Assembly (NCBI GenBank): GCA_027563935.2
Contig: CM050446.2
Location: 123,396,499-123,460,498, forward strand
Reading direction: 5' to 3'
DNA length: 64,000 nucleotides
DNA from: Costus lasius
Lineage: Eukaryota; Streptophyta; Magnoliopsida; Zingiberales; Costaceae
The first letter of the stretch is position 1. Each line of letters begins with the position of its first letter. A program made the translations under genes and the position numbers. This document shows, piece by piece, positions 36,431 through 49,378 of this stretch. The notes under the pieces were generated by a model that ran no database searches, was not told where the DNA came from, and was given only the letters and a program-made list of their open reading frames with translations.

Positions 36431-39367
36431 ATGACCGTCACCATTGACCAGCCTCAGATTGGTACGTCTTATTCTTAGTTGGTAGATTGGTTAATTGCTA
36501 ATGAGCAATTATTTGTTTGCAATTAGCGATTTTGAGATGAATATGGTGTTGCCCACTTTTGTAGGAGCGGCAGAGGATGTCAAGGGTACTCCCACTGATT
36601 CAAAGGAGTTGTTGCTTGACGGTGGATTTGTGATGCCTGATACCAATGCATTTGGCCATACTTTTAGGTACAGAATCATATCAGATGAGTGCCTTAATAG
36701 AATAGTTTTGAAACAATTGGATTCTCATTTCTCAAGTTTTCTTCAATCCAAGCGAAGGATTTCATTAGAACTATAGAATCCAATTGTTTTTATGAAGAAG
36801 CTGTAAGTGATTGGACTCTAAATGTTTGCTTGGTAGTTTAGAATGAGATTAAGCTTGTATCTGATTTTTGAAGAGTTAGCTGTATTCTGTTCAACCTTAA
36901 AATTTTCATTTTCTTTTGGATATTAGTGGAGCTCAGAATGCAGATTATTTCAGATGTTTATTAGTTTTCAGGTATTTTTAATCTCTGCAATGCTTAGTAG
37001 GGTTGTTCTTATAGTATATCCTTTGCAGGGATTATGAAGTGGAATCTGAGAGGCAGAAGACAGTGGAAGAATTCTATCGAATGAATCATATCCATCAAAC
37101 CTTTGACTTTGTATGTCTAGAAATCGATTTTGTCCTTGCAGTTAGTTTTTCCTTTTTTTTTTGTTCATTGACCTGATCGAGTTGTGGATTAATGGATAGG
37201 TGAAGAAAATGAGAGAGGAATATGGCAAATTGGATAGGGTGGAGATGAGCGTCTGGGAGTGCATCGAATTGCTCAATGAATTTGTCGATGACAGCGATCC
37301 CGATCTTGATGAACCCCAGATTGAGCACCTGCTACAGACTGCTGAAGCAATCAGGAAGGACTACCCTGATGAGGATTGGCTTCACTTGACAGGCTTAATT
37401 CATGGTTAGCTAATCTCAATGAACAATTGGATAATAATCTTTATTGATGATATTTATGCTGCATTTTTCTTGTGCTTTTGGTTTAGGAAATTTTTGTACA
37501 TTACTAAATTCACTTGAAAGCAACTATCATATTACTTGCAACATTGAAGAAACTGCTCTAATAAATGGAATTGATAAACATACCGTTGAATAATTATCTG
37601 TTGAAACTTATTCCTTTGAAATGGCAAGAATGTGAGCTCTTTCTCTCTCTATATATATATCTGAACCAGACCTAGGGAAGGTGCTTCTCCATACCAACTT
37701 TGGGAAACTTCCTCAATGGGCTGTGGTTGGTATGCGCAACAAACATCCTCTAGTTGTTTCTCCCTTGGAGGTAAGTTCTAGGAAAGCTAATTAATACAAT
37801 GATACATCTTCCAGGTGACACATTCCTTGTTGGCTGTGAAATGAATGCAATGTTCATCACAGGGTACTGGCCTAAACTAAGAGTGAGATTGCATATTTTA
37901 TTTATTAAATGACTTCTGCAGCACTTGTGTTCTGAAATTTATCTTGGTTTCATCAGCACTTCAAGGAAAACATTGACTCCCTCAATCCTAAATACAACAC
38001 CAAGTTTGGAGTTTATTCACAGGGGTGCGGGCTTGACAATGTGTTTATGTCTTGGGGACATGATGATTACATGTACTTGGTATGCTTTTGAGAATTCCTA
38101 ACCTTTCTTTGACAATAAGTATAAATAGATATTGGTAATAAGTGAATTAGCTTATCAATTTCAGGTGGCTAAGAAGAACAAAACTACTTTGTCTTCAGCT
38201 GGTCTGTTTATAATCAGATACCATTCATTTTATCGTAAGTCCATGAGTACTTGATTTTGTACCTCATATCCTGATTCTTGTGTTCAATCTGTTGTAACTG
38301 CTGTGTATTTTGCTATACCTCAGCTTTGCACAAGCATGGTGCATATGAGTATCTCATGAATGAGGAGGATAAAGAGAATCTTAAATGGCTTCATGTATTC
38401 AAGTAAGAGTCTCATTCTCAATCAATCATTTCTTGTTAACTCAGAGCAAATTTCCAAATACATTATAAGTTCTGATTTATAACGAATATATTCAGAACTT
38501 AAAATTGTTACTGCTATAGGAATGAAGTTTCAACTTTGCATAAATATAGTCCATTGCTGCTTCTTGTTAAGATCCCCATCATTAGTTGGTGATATAAAAT
38601 GCTGGGGTCACTTACACATGTGATTTCCACCACTTGAGCCAAAAAAAATTATCATCTCAACCTTAACGACATGTCATATGTTCAGAAGAAAAAGGCTAAA
38701 AGGTGAGAAATTTTCTCTCTGTATGCTAAAGTGCTAAGTCCATGACCATGAAGCATGGCTAGTGCAATTAAGCACTATCATTATTTTGCCTCGCTGAAAT
38801 TGCATTACTTTATTATGAAGTTAAAACTTTGCTTATAATACTTACAAATTTACCTTCAACATATGTGGAAATTAGCTCCGATTTGAGATATCTTGAACGT
38901 CATATATTGTATCTGAAGCCAATGGTGGATCCCCCACAGTCCATGGGGGTGAAATTTCTTCCTATAATACGCTGACCTTATTATATCCATTCTGTTGCAG
39001 CAAATATGATCTTTATAACAAGAGCAAAGTCAGAGTAGATGTGGAGAAGGTTAAGCCATACTACCTTTCACTGATAGAAAAGGTTTGTTTGCACCTTCAT
39101 TTAGCTTCTTATAGACAGTTTTATTTTGCAAAAAAAAATTAGTTTTACCTTTAAACATTTGCTTTAAAGTTGATACACACTCAAAACCTCATGACCTCAG
39201 TTGAGATTTTCTAGTATCTAGGGGGATAAAAAAAATTGGGAAAAAGACAGTTTAGGGGTTTTCTCTTAACACTCACTTGTATAAAAAAAGGGAAAGAGAA
39301 TGTTCACTGCCATGCTAAGCCTTTCAAATGTGTGTTGCAGTACTTCCCTGCTAAACTGAGATGGTGA
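36431..39367 (+). CDS. MIOX: Myo-inositol oxygenase, with a frameshift in exon 6
   Basis: MIOX is a di-iron enzyme that cleaves myo-inositol to D-glucuronate, feeding UDP-glucuronate and cell-wall sugars. Eleven exons: 36431-36461, 36565-36667, 37029-37110, 37200-37404, 37670-37729, 37815-37863, 37957-38079, 38165-38234, 38324-38402, 39001-39082, 39341-39367. Iron-ligand motifs are present: [11 protein letters not shown] (exons 4-5), WGHDDYM (exon 7), RYHSFYP (exons 8-9) and KYDLY (exon 10). The protein ends YFPAKLRW, as in the family. Exon 6 has GGCTGTGAAATGAATGC where the family reads GC-AFDECN: four bases appear missing, so its phase does not match exon 7. All other junctions are in phase. 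This is either a null allele or recent pseudogene, or a sequence error. Confidence 0.88.
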
Positions 39368-41663
39368 AGCCATGGATGGCGATTGATTCCGTAGTCTTCT
39401 TTCGACAATGAACATGAGAATAGACTCTTTTAGTCACATGAACATGAGAAGTCGTCCTGTTCAAGAAATGCAGTATCCCACAAGTCACCAGCTTGAGTTG
39501 GGAAGCTCCACCAATGTGGTAAATGAGTGAACAAAGCCATGTTTTGATCTGTGCGGCAATGATCTGAAAGCATCCGTGGCAGGAGAGGCTGGTCTACTTT
39601 GTCTTCAACTGGGGCGATTTGTCAGGGATCGGAGGAAGTCGGAAAGTGCATCCGTGACAGACTGCCCCCATTGGATCAAGTAAAACAAGTAATTAAATGA
39701 AAAGGAGTACCCATACAGTTAAATTGCATTACTTTGCCTTGTGATATATTTTGTGGTTTTGACACGTGCAGTCTGTCATGACTCATGAACAATTCCATAT
39801 TATTTGTTGCCCTCTTTTCTATACACATAAAGCAATCTCATCGCCGATTAGAGTAAAAATTCTGTGCATCTTACATGTAACTCACTATAGGATTTCTCAC
39901 AATACATTCAAGTGATTGATAACTTAACTCATCTATTTCGGATCTAAAAGGCACAATTTTGAACTTAGGATTTTTTTTACATAGAATGGTTTGAGTTATT
40001 GAGTGTTTAATCAAATGGCTCACATTCTTACTACTTGACTCATTAATGTATTATAGTTATGCATTAATATTATGTAAAGATTGATACAGCTGTACGACAA
40101 ATACCTTGTGGTACAAGAACAAGAACAATTAATATATTTTTTTGTTTCGATAATTTTATTAATTCCTTTTGCCACTTATGCTGCAAAGAGTACAGTAGTT
40201 AGCACTGAACAATCATAATAGAACTGGTGGCCTTTTCATATAGGTTCCTAGTAGAATGACATCAGGATCTCCTAAGTTAATCAAAAGGAAATTTCTGGAA
40301 GCAATTTGCAGGACTTGAAGGGGAGATTGTAGTGTCCACGTTTACAACCACACAAAGGAAGAAGAGCCTGAAGGGGACCGTGCCTGTTATAAAACCCTAA
40401 TATAGGTAAAGATTCCACTTCATAGCTGACACTGAATAGAATAAAATAATTTTCATTTCCAATAAGTTGAAGGAGTGAGGTCAGTGGATGTTACACCTTC
40501 AAGAATAAATTGAGTTTCTTTTAGCATCCAGCACCAGCAGGTGTTCAATGAGGATTGACTGGATTTGGTTTTTGTGCAGGCTAATCAACCTAGAAAAACA
40601 CACAATAAATGTTATTAAATAAGTCTTTTTTTTTCTATATATGCGTGGACCACTATATAATTAATATTTACTAATCAATAAAAATTTAACTCTGCATGAA
40701 ACCAAGACCTACTTAAAAATTTAAAAAGAAAGTAAAAAATATATTCTTCATCCCTCACAAAATAGAAGCAAACTAAACAATGAAAATGATTTTTTTTAGT
40801 TTAATTTAACAAAAATCTAAGTGCTTAGGATTATAATTACTTTGTCTCTAGATTCATAGCATTTTTTATCCTTTTTATTGTGGAATCTCTTCAACTAAAC
40901 ATAGCCGTAAGGAATGATAACTAAACTTTTAAATATTTTTCTTAAAATTATAATTATTTCACCATCTAATTTTTGTTATCTAAATACCCATTCTTGATGT
41001 ATTCTCTTACCACTAATTTGACTTTATACAAAAAAAAAGGATTAGTCTATTATATTGACACCTAACGCCTATATTATCCATACAAAAAGTCTTCAAAATT
41101 TAATTATACTGAAGAAAGACTCTTAATTATGTGTCGGATTATTTATATATTTTTTCAAATTTATCGGATTAAATTAACCTTTCTTATTACGTGGATGGTC
41201 TTCATCCAATCAAAAGATATAAATTTTAATTATTTATTGAGCTTCTTTATGACGTACGACTGATGGCCTAAATGTAAATCGGTAAAGGTAGCAAGTTATT
41301 ATTTTACATAAAACATGATGTGTTTTGGCATACTGAACCAACGGTTACTGCCACGTCGTCTGTCGTGTTTCGATGTGGATGGAGCCTTACCTTACCACCA
41401 TCCTTCGTTGTCTGAGTTTGGTCGGGACCCACTAACGGGTCACGTAACCTCTTCCTCTGCTGCCGAGGCAGGTACGGATGTCGGGTAATCTTCGGATGGG
41501 CGAGCAATAGCTAGATAAACGGTCGAGATTTGTGTTGCGTGCTCGGTCAAAAGGGTGATTTCGTAATTGTAGGTTGGCTGATGGACACTTCGCCTGCTGT
41601 TGTTAACCTCACCGCAGCCAATCCTGCGTCGGTGCGCCTATAATCACCTCCACTGCAAACCCA
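39368..41663. other. Intergenic AT-rich DNA between MIOX and NDL
   Basis: 3' flank of MIOX, then AT-rich DNA with no coding frame of note. The last 300 bases are the promoter and leader of the NDL gene. Confidence 0.5.
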
Positions 41664-41664
41664 G

Positions 41665-41730
<66 letters not shown>
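41664..41730. repeat. Compound microsatellite (GGCA)n(GA)n in the NDL leader
   Basis: About nine GGCA units (41664-41699) run directly into about twelve GA units, then GCGAGAGAGG, ending some 25 bases before the NDL start codon at 41755. It is probably transcribed as 5' untranslated region. Confidence 0.85.
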
Positions 41731-41731
<1 letters not shown>

Positions 41732-41754
41732 GGGCTGGCTTCCTTGGGACTCCA

Positions 41755-44700
41755 ATGGGGGATTCGAGCGGCTCGATCTCGGTGGACATGGAGAGGATCT
41801 CTTATGGTTTCGGCGGACAGGTATAGTTCACTTCCCTAGCTTGAGGGGTGTTATTGATGGCGCATTTGATTGCCTTTTCCATCTGGATGATGTTGGAACG
41901 CGTGGATTTTGGTATTTGATGATGAAAGTTGTAAACGAAGGTGAATAGTTGTGTTACCTCTGATTTCGGATGTTTCTTGTGGTTTTGGCGAACGAATTGT
42001 TTTCTCTTGACAGCTTGTTTTTGAGGTTGCGGACATGAAGTAGGTCATTTCAGTTGTAGTTTATGATGTTTCTTTTCTGCATTGATTTTTCCGTTTTTCG
42101 TTCTGTACTGCTGAGAATGTTTGCTTGTTTCTTGAATTTATTGCGGTATTTTAACTGCACATATTGCTTCACGCCATCATCTTGAATTAAGTTTGTGGGG
42201 GTTAATTTCTATTTGTCATTTGAAGTTTTCTACAAGCTGCATTTTTCCTCCTGTAGAGTTGTAATTTGAAAATATCCAAAAACACCCTGATGGTCTGATA
42301 CGTAGTTTCAATTCGCTCCAAAATCTAAAGTAATTAATGCCTTCAACAATAGTGAAAGAAGATGATTTGGGCCGAATTGAAATCACTTATCAAACAACGG
42401 GGTGGCACTTTGAAAATTTTATACTATTGAAGCCGGAGTAAAACTCAGAGCAAACTACAGAGACAATTTAGATCAACGCTAAATTATGTGAATAGCTTGT
42501 ACATCTTATTGATTGTGGACAGGGATCAGAAAGCTATACGTAATTATGCTAAGAAAGGCAATTGTTCTTGCGGCAAAGTTATGCGTTGTGATAGTTTTGG
42601 AATACATACTGACGTACAAGTCTTCAGCGTCTTAACTGATGTCTACTTCTTAAAAGTGCAGTTTATAATCATCTATTTATCTTCCCGATCGAGCAACATT
42701 TTACTTTTCTATTTAAGTAGAAAACTGTTTGCAATTCGCTTTGTTTTTGTGGTTGAGGCTATCTTCTTTAAAGGGTTTTGGGGATTTATATAAGAGAGCC
42801 TTTAGGGCCAAAGCATATATAGTTTAGAAGGAAGTTTCAAGGAATCCAATCATTCATGCATGCAGTAGACAACTTGCTTCTGTGATTTGCTACACTATGA
42901 AGTTTTATGGTTGATCCAATCATTTCAAAGACAACTAGGGAGTAATTTTAAAGGCAATAATAGTACTTCATGGTAATGAAGTTATGATTTAGCGTATTTT
43001 TACTACGATTTGTTCCCCATGTGTGACCAGTCAGCAAGGTTTATTCGGTTCCTTTTTTTAAAATAAAAGTTGACAACAAAATAATATAATCTTACTCTTT
43101 AGAGTGTTTGACAATTCAATTAATTATAAGAATATTGTGAATACTAAGTGAACATTACTCATTTTTGTGGTCATTAAGTGGATTTTACCTTTATTACTAT
43201 TTAATTTGTTTGGGTTTAGCTTTTTCTGTCTGCTTCTAGTTTATCTTGAAGAACTTTTCTAGATTGTTTGCATATACAAATGTTTTTGTTCATTTATGTT
43301 CAACGTGATATGTCATTTGGGTTATTCTACTCATTTCCATTGTTTTTGTACATGTGTGCCTGGATGGAACACACCAATGAGCTTTTTAAGTTCTGTACCC
43401 TATATTTGAAATGAAAGTAACTATGAGTTTACTCCTACTAATTCATACATGTATTTCTTTTTCTAATTATAAAATATGTCTCCACCCATTCCATGCAATT
43501 CACTGAGCTGGTAGTTGACATACTAATGTGTACAGTTCGTTTTTTTTTGTATCTATGTATTTTAGCTTTTGTTCTTTCATTTGAAGATAAGAAATTAACT
43601 TTTTTTTCTTGCTTAAATTGTTTTCTTTATTTAATTGATGCTCAATGCTGTGAATCTTTGCATTCTCAGGAACACCATGTACTAACCAATCATGGCCATG
43701 TGTCAGTTGCTGTTTATGGTGATCCAGACAAGCCGGCACTTGTTACTTACCCAGATGTTGCTCTGAATCGTAAGTTGGATGACATGCAATGAGCATTTTT
43801 TTATCGTCTGTCGCTCTGTAAGCATATTGTTGCATATCAGATGGATTTACACTGAAATGATATCTGTAACTTCAACATTTATATATTGCCCACTATTTTT
43901 GGGAATAACTCAACACAAGGTACAAATAATTTATTCATGTATGTCTGTCCCTCCAAAATCTTTGCTTTTGTATGTGTTGTATTTTGTTCCATCTCCATGG
44001 CATTGGTTTTGTAAAATTGCATGATTTTACTGAGTTTGTTGATGCATGCTTACTCCAAAGAGCAGGCTATCTTATTTCTTATCAGAGAGATATAAATAAT
44101 TATTATATGCTAGGTAAAATTGAGAAAATGTGTTGTCCTTTTTTGGTGCTATCAAACTGTATGAAGATTTGTTGACTAACGCACAAATGTTTTTCTCTTG
44201 TTCAGATATATCCTGCTTTCAAGGATTATTATTTTGCCCTGAAGCTGCTTCTTTGTTTCTTGATAATTTCTGTATATATCACATCACTCCTCCAGGACAT
44301 GAGGTCGGTAATCATATTTCAACTTAAATGCTCTCGCGTCAAAAGAAATTCTGAAGTGTTCTTGACACTTCAAAATTCTATGTAATCATGATGTTTTTTG
44401 TCATCTTCATTAAGAATCCTGCAGTTAGGTGCAGTTCCTATTTCTTCAGATGACCAAGTACTCTCTGTTGATCAGTTAGCAGATCAGGTGGCAGAGGTGC
44501 TTAATTTCTTTGGGTAATTTTGTCTTCTATCACTCCAATTCTCTATCTCTCCCCAACCCAAAAAAAACCGCTACGTTCTATAATTCTTTAATGTTTGTTT
44601 TTCTATTAATTTAATTTCTTATTGACTCGTGATTTCCAGGCTAGATTCTGTCATGTGCCTGGGAGTTACAGCAGGAGCTTATATACTTACTCTTTTTGCA

Positions 44701-45827
44701 GTAAGTACTTTCTATGTGCGAGTTTCTTGTAGTTTTATCACAACTAAGATCATATTCATTGTTCTTATTTTTCTTTCTATAAAATTATGATTTTTTGTGT
44801 TCAATAGGCAAAATACAAGGAGCTTGTTCAGGGTTTAATACTTGTCTCACCTTTATGTAAAGCTCCATCATGGAAAGAATGGTTGTATAATAAGGTTTCA
44901 TTTCTAATTACTAATATTTTCTAGTTCCTGAATTAGTTTGTGCTCAGAGCTAATAGATATATCTGAATCTTTAGGTTATATCAAATGTTCTTTACTTCTA
45001 TGGAATGTGTAGCTTCGTTAAGGAGTGTTTGATTCAACGGTACTTCAGTAAGGTATGCTAGGATTGTTTGACCTTAATATATTAACCATCGTTCATTCAT
45101 ATATTATTCTACTTTTGCAGGAAGTTCGTGGAAATTCTCAGTTTCCTGAATCGGCTATTGTACAAGCGTGTAGAAGTGTGAGTATTATTCACCCACTTTT
45201 AGAGCTGCATCTTTGAAGAGGCGTATCAAACCAAACCCAGTGTCATTTTTCATTTTTGCAGTTACTGGATCAAAGGCAGAGTGCTAACGTTTGGTGGTTT
45301 CTTCAGTCGATCAACGAGTATCTTCTTATTTATTCCCCTTGAATGTTTAATCCATGGAAGAGGAGCAAATAAAACATCTGATCTCCTTTTCTGCTAAAAC
45401 AGGCGGCGCGATATTACAGATGCACTGAAGGAACTTGATTGTAGGGTCCTAATTATTGTGGGTGAGAGCTCTCCCTTCCATGCCGATGCCCTCCACATGG
45501 CTGCAGAATTGGACAAAACTGTCAGTGCGTTTGTTGAGGTACTAATTTATATGAATTATGAACTCTTCCTTTTCATATATGTTACCAACAACATTGTCTC
45601 TCCAGGTTCAGGCATGTGGATCTCTTGTCACGGAAGAGCAACCACATGCCATGCTGTTACCAATGGAGTACTTTCTCGGTGGTTTTGGTTGGCACGAGCC
45701 GAGACAGCTGAGTTGTAGCCCTAGGAGTCCACTCAGTCCATCATGCATTTTCCCAGAGCTGCTCTCCCCGGAGAGCATGGGAGTAAAACTGAAGCCCATC
45801 AAGACTCGTGTCTCAACTGAAGCATGA
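41755..45827 (+). CDS. NDRG-family protein NDL
   Basis: Eleven GT-AG exons: 41755-41820, 43670-43769, 44206-44303, 44425-44513, 44640-44700, 44808-44894, 44975-45052, 45121-45177, 45262-45317, 45403-45538 and 45606-45827. All are in phase, 349 residues, the usual family length. The start [22 protein letters not shown] (exon 1) and the blocks [27 protein letters not shown] and [13 protein letters not shown] identify an N-myc-downregulated-like plant protein with an alpha/beta-hydrolase fold. In the nucleophile elbow GVTAGA there is no serine at the catalytic position, so it is not expected to be a hydrolase, as known for the family. Arabidopsis NDL proteins bind the G-protein beta-gamma dimer and affect auxin transport. 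Intron 1 is 1.85 kb. The leader carries a compound microsatellite. Confidence 0.95.
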
Positions 45828-48800
45828 ACCAAGGCTTGCGTAGGCTCATATAAGTTAGTGTGATCAATTTTGTGAAATATAACTTGAGATGCACATGTAA
45901 AATAAATGTCTTAGGCCTAGATCAGGTTACTGGGTGTTCATAAGTACAGGGTAGAGGAGATTTTTAGTATATCATATTCTATTGAATTCATTTACCGCCA
46001 CCTGTACATCTTCATTATTTTATTTAGACATCAATAATAAAGTCGGGTGCCTTATTTTTCTACCGATTCATGAATCATGTGTGTTGTGTCTTGTTGCATG
46101 CAATCATCTATGCTTTCATCTCGTAGCAAAACATTATGTTACTTTTAGCAATGCGGCTGGTCATCTACCTAATGTGCACCAAGCAGCTCTGTCTTACGAA
46201 GTTGAACATATGGACTATGGACTCCACAGATGGATCTACATTCAAGGATCAGGGAATGACAGAATGGAAGTCCTTTACCGATTCATGAACCATGTAATCA
46301 TCTAGTTAATGAGCTCAAGGTATTGTGATGTCTTGAAGGAAGTTATTTGGCGCGTTGAACTATGTTGTGCTATGCTCTTTTGTAATAATAACTTTTACTA
46401 ATTTTTTATGATTATAACTACATTGAAAACTTAAAAGATCGACAGAGATGTGAGGCCAATGTTATTATGTAATTGGTATTAATTAGTAGGTAAGGAAGCT
46501 CGGTTGCTTGGAGATCTGACCACTGGGGCATTATTTAGTTAAGTTAGCAAGGAGGGTGATCAATAGAACAAATCAAGTCTATGTCACGAGAACCAATTGG
46601 CTCAACACACAAAAGGCCAAAATTGATATGGTTCATTGGTTGTATAGCAAATCTCAAGGGTTGTGGCCTATATGAGATCCAAGTTAAGCTAGAATCATTT
46701 GAATAAAAGAGCCAAACGTTCCATGATATGAGTTATGATTATATTAATTAAACATAATATGTAAGCTCAACATGATGCTAGACACTACATGATATGATTA
46801 AGATTGACATTTACCTAATATAGGATATAGAATAGATTAATCCATCTCTTTGTGAAAAGAAAGATACTCATGCAATTAATTAGTGTTGCCATGAGTTTGT
46901 TAACCCATACATTTGTCAAGAGAACAATACTCACAACGTGATGTAGGAGATTTAGTTACTAGACAAATAAGAATTCTAACGGTATCAAAGATTAAGTTAC
47001 CATTTAATATTACATATACAATATTTATACTTATAATTATCAAAATATTAAAAATATGAATAAAAATATTTGCCAATTATACGTATGTGTGCATGAATAT
47101 TATAACTTACATAACTTGTTATGTAGACATAGTTAAAAAAGATATCAAGGGATTAACATTAGTTTAGGGATTTTGACTTCTTGCTCAAAGTGGTCGTAAA
47201 ACTAACTCGATCATATCTCCTGCATTTCCAACCTTGTAGGAAGAGTGCTGCATGACTTTCGTGTGAGGCTTACTTAATTTAGCACCCCACATAAATAGTT
47301 AAAGTCTGACTTCGCTCGGCCATTGCATGCAGCTACATTAGTTATGTGAGATTATCATGCGGAGACAAAACAAACCATTCCATCAAGGAATAACTAAGAC
47401 GACTTTGTCAGCTCGTGCCACTGTCTCTGCTGCATCAGCAGGAGCCGTACTCGCAGAGACATCTGACTTCTCGTTTTTAAACACAAGGCAGCACGTTGAC
47501 TTCTCTTTTCTTTTTTTAACTATTTGACCTCAAATATGTGGGAACAGAACCCGAATCGTTTGCAAAGGATACATGGCACCTGCCTCATCATGATTGGCGT
47601 TCACAGTGCTGATCCCCAACAAATTTTATCTGGTCGATATGCTACGACGTCAAATCGGATAACCTCTCCGGCAAAAAGTCAAAATAATGCAGAGATCACT
47701 GGGCTTGCATTGCACGGGTTCATGCATTCTCACCAAGATTTTGGCAGTTGACTTCTCAATAAACAATACTTTTGGGATTTTTTTTTAAAAAAAGGCTTAG
47801 CTAACTGCTTACTCTAGCTCTTAAGATCCATGGAGTAGTATGCGCTCAGGATGCTGACCTTCAAAAGAGGCATGCGTGAATCCATAACCTGGTCGACATC
47901 GCAGATTAAAGATCGTCCATACACACATGGCACTGACTAATTTGTTGATTGAGTTTGCTTGGAAAGTCAACTCAGATGGTTAGTTAAGCTGAGCTCTTCT
48001 GCGATTAGCTCTACAGAGAATTAAGAAGTCAACGCCTCGGAGATGCCGTAGGATTAGTTTTTGTCGATCTATTCCCTCTGCTGATTCACTTAGACAAGTA
48101 ATGAACCATTTATCCGGATTAAGAACTAGTAGGAGACGACATGTAAGGTAAGTAGATCTTATAAATAATAATTTTTTTCAGTTTTCATAATGAATAAACT
48201 GAAATATTATAATCTTTATCAACTCATCCTAGGTTAAGAAATTTAAACAAGGAAATTAAAATTGAAGAGAGAGAAAAAGTCAACACATGCTTTCCATGTG
48301 AATATATATATATATATATTTGCATATTTTAATTTCGTTTTATTTTATAAATTAATTTAGTCAGATTTGTAACGGAAGAAATAAATAGGGGCTAGAACTT
48401 GTCACATCTTTTGATTTTAAAAATAGGATGGCTTATGTACAAGTGTGGATTATGGTAGAATGTTCGCATTATGTAATTAAGACACTACAATTTGTATTAC
48501 ATTGCCAACTTAAAACCGAATCTAAAATTTCATTTGGTTTAGATTTAAAAATTTTGTAAAAAAAAATGAGTTGACTCTGGTGAATCCAACCTAGTTTAGG
48601 TCAAATTTGGTTGATTGAATTGGACATCTTGATCGGGACTTGAAGGAAAAAAATGATAAGCGGGTGGCCTCATCTATCATTCACATTATTTAAAGTACTT
48701 TGAGATTTGTGCAAGCACGTATCCTAAGATAAATTTGGACGGTGGATGGAGCCCGCGGTGCCCCGAATAGAACTTTTTTTCCGGGCTTGAAAAGCAATAC

Positions 48801-49378
48801 TATCCTGATGAGTGAAGTCTTTGTCTATGAAACGCTGAAGATCATGAATCTCCTATATTGTAGACATAAGCATTTAAGTATGCGAGTGATTTCTCATCAC
48901 ACGAGCACAAATTTCATGCATTTGATAACCACACGACTACGGCACATACATTAAAGAGTTATATGTGTGCCCTACGTAAAGAAAAGTATGTAATGCCTCC
49001 CTATAGGATTTTTTATCTTTGTAGAGGTATAATTCACTTTATGCGACTTTTGGCTCCTTACCTAATTGATTAATTAATTCATGCATGATTGCTTTAAGAT
49101 TAGGGATTTGAACACTATAAGGAAATTGTTTGTTATATATATATGCACAATTTTATGAGAAATTTGTTTGTTTAATTTTTCCATGGATATATATATATAT
49201 ATATAAATTGCCTATGTAATTATCCTATACAAAATACATTTGTCATCAATCCATGATGAAGAAATGAAGAAAAAAAAGAAAAAATAAAAATAAAACCACA
49301 TTAAATGCTAGCTACAAGCCCCTACCACTTGAGGGATGAAACGATTGCAACAAAAACATCTCACACTCTGAAATCAAA
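45828..49378. other. Intergenic DNA between NDL and ACC synthase
   Basis: 3.5 kb, mostly AT-rich. Contains a (TA)n run at about 48302-48320 and another at 49186-49204. No coding frame with a recognisable domain. The NDL and ACS genes converge here (plus then minus), so both 3' untranslated regions lie in it. Confidence 0.55.

Noticed and set aside
37731..37770. Extension of MIOX exon 5 through [13 protein letters not shown]
   Set aside because: The donor GTATGC at 37730 gives the conserved ending QWAVVG joined to GDTF of exon 6. The extension has no family match.
41547..41839. Minus- and plus-strand frames of about 80 codons across the NDL leader
   Set aside because: They are translations of the GGCA/GA microsatellite and NDL exon 1 in wrong frames.
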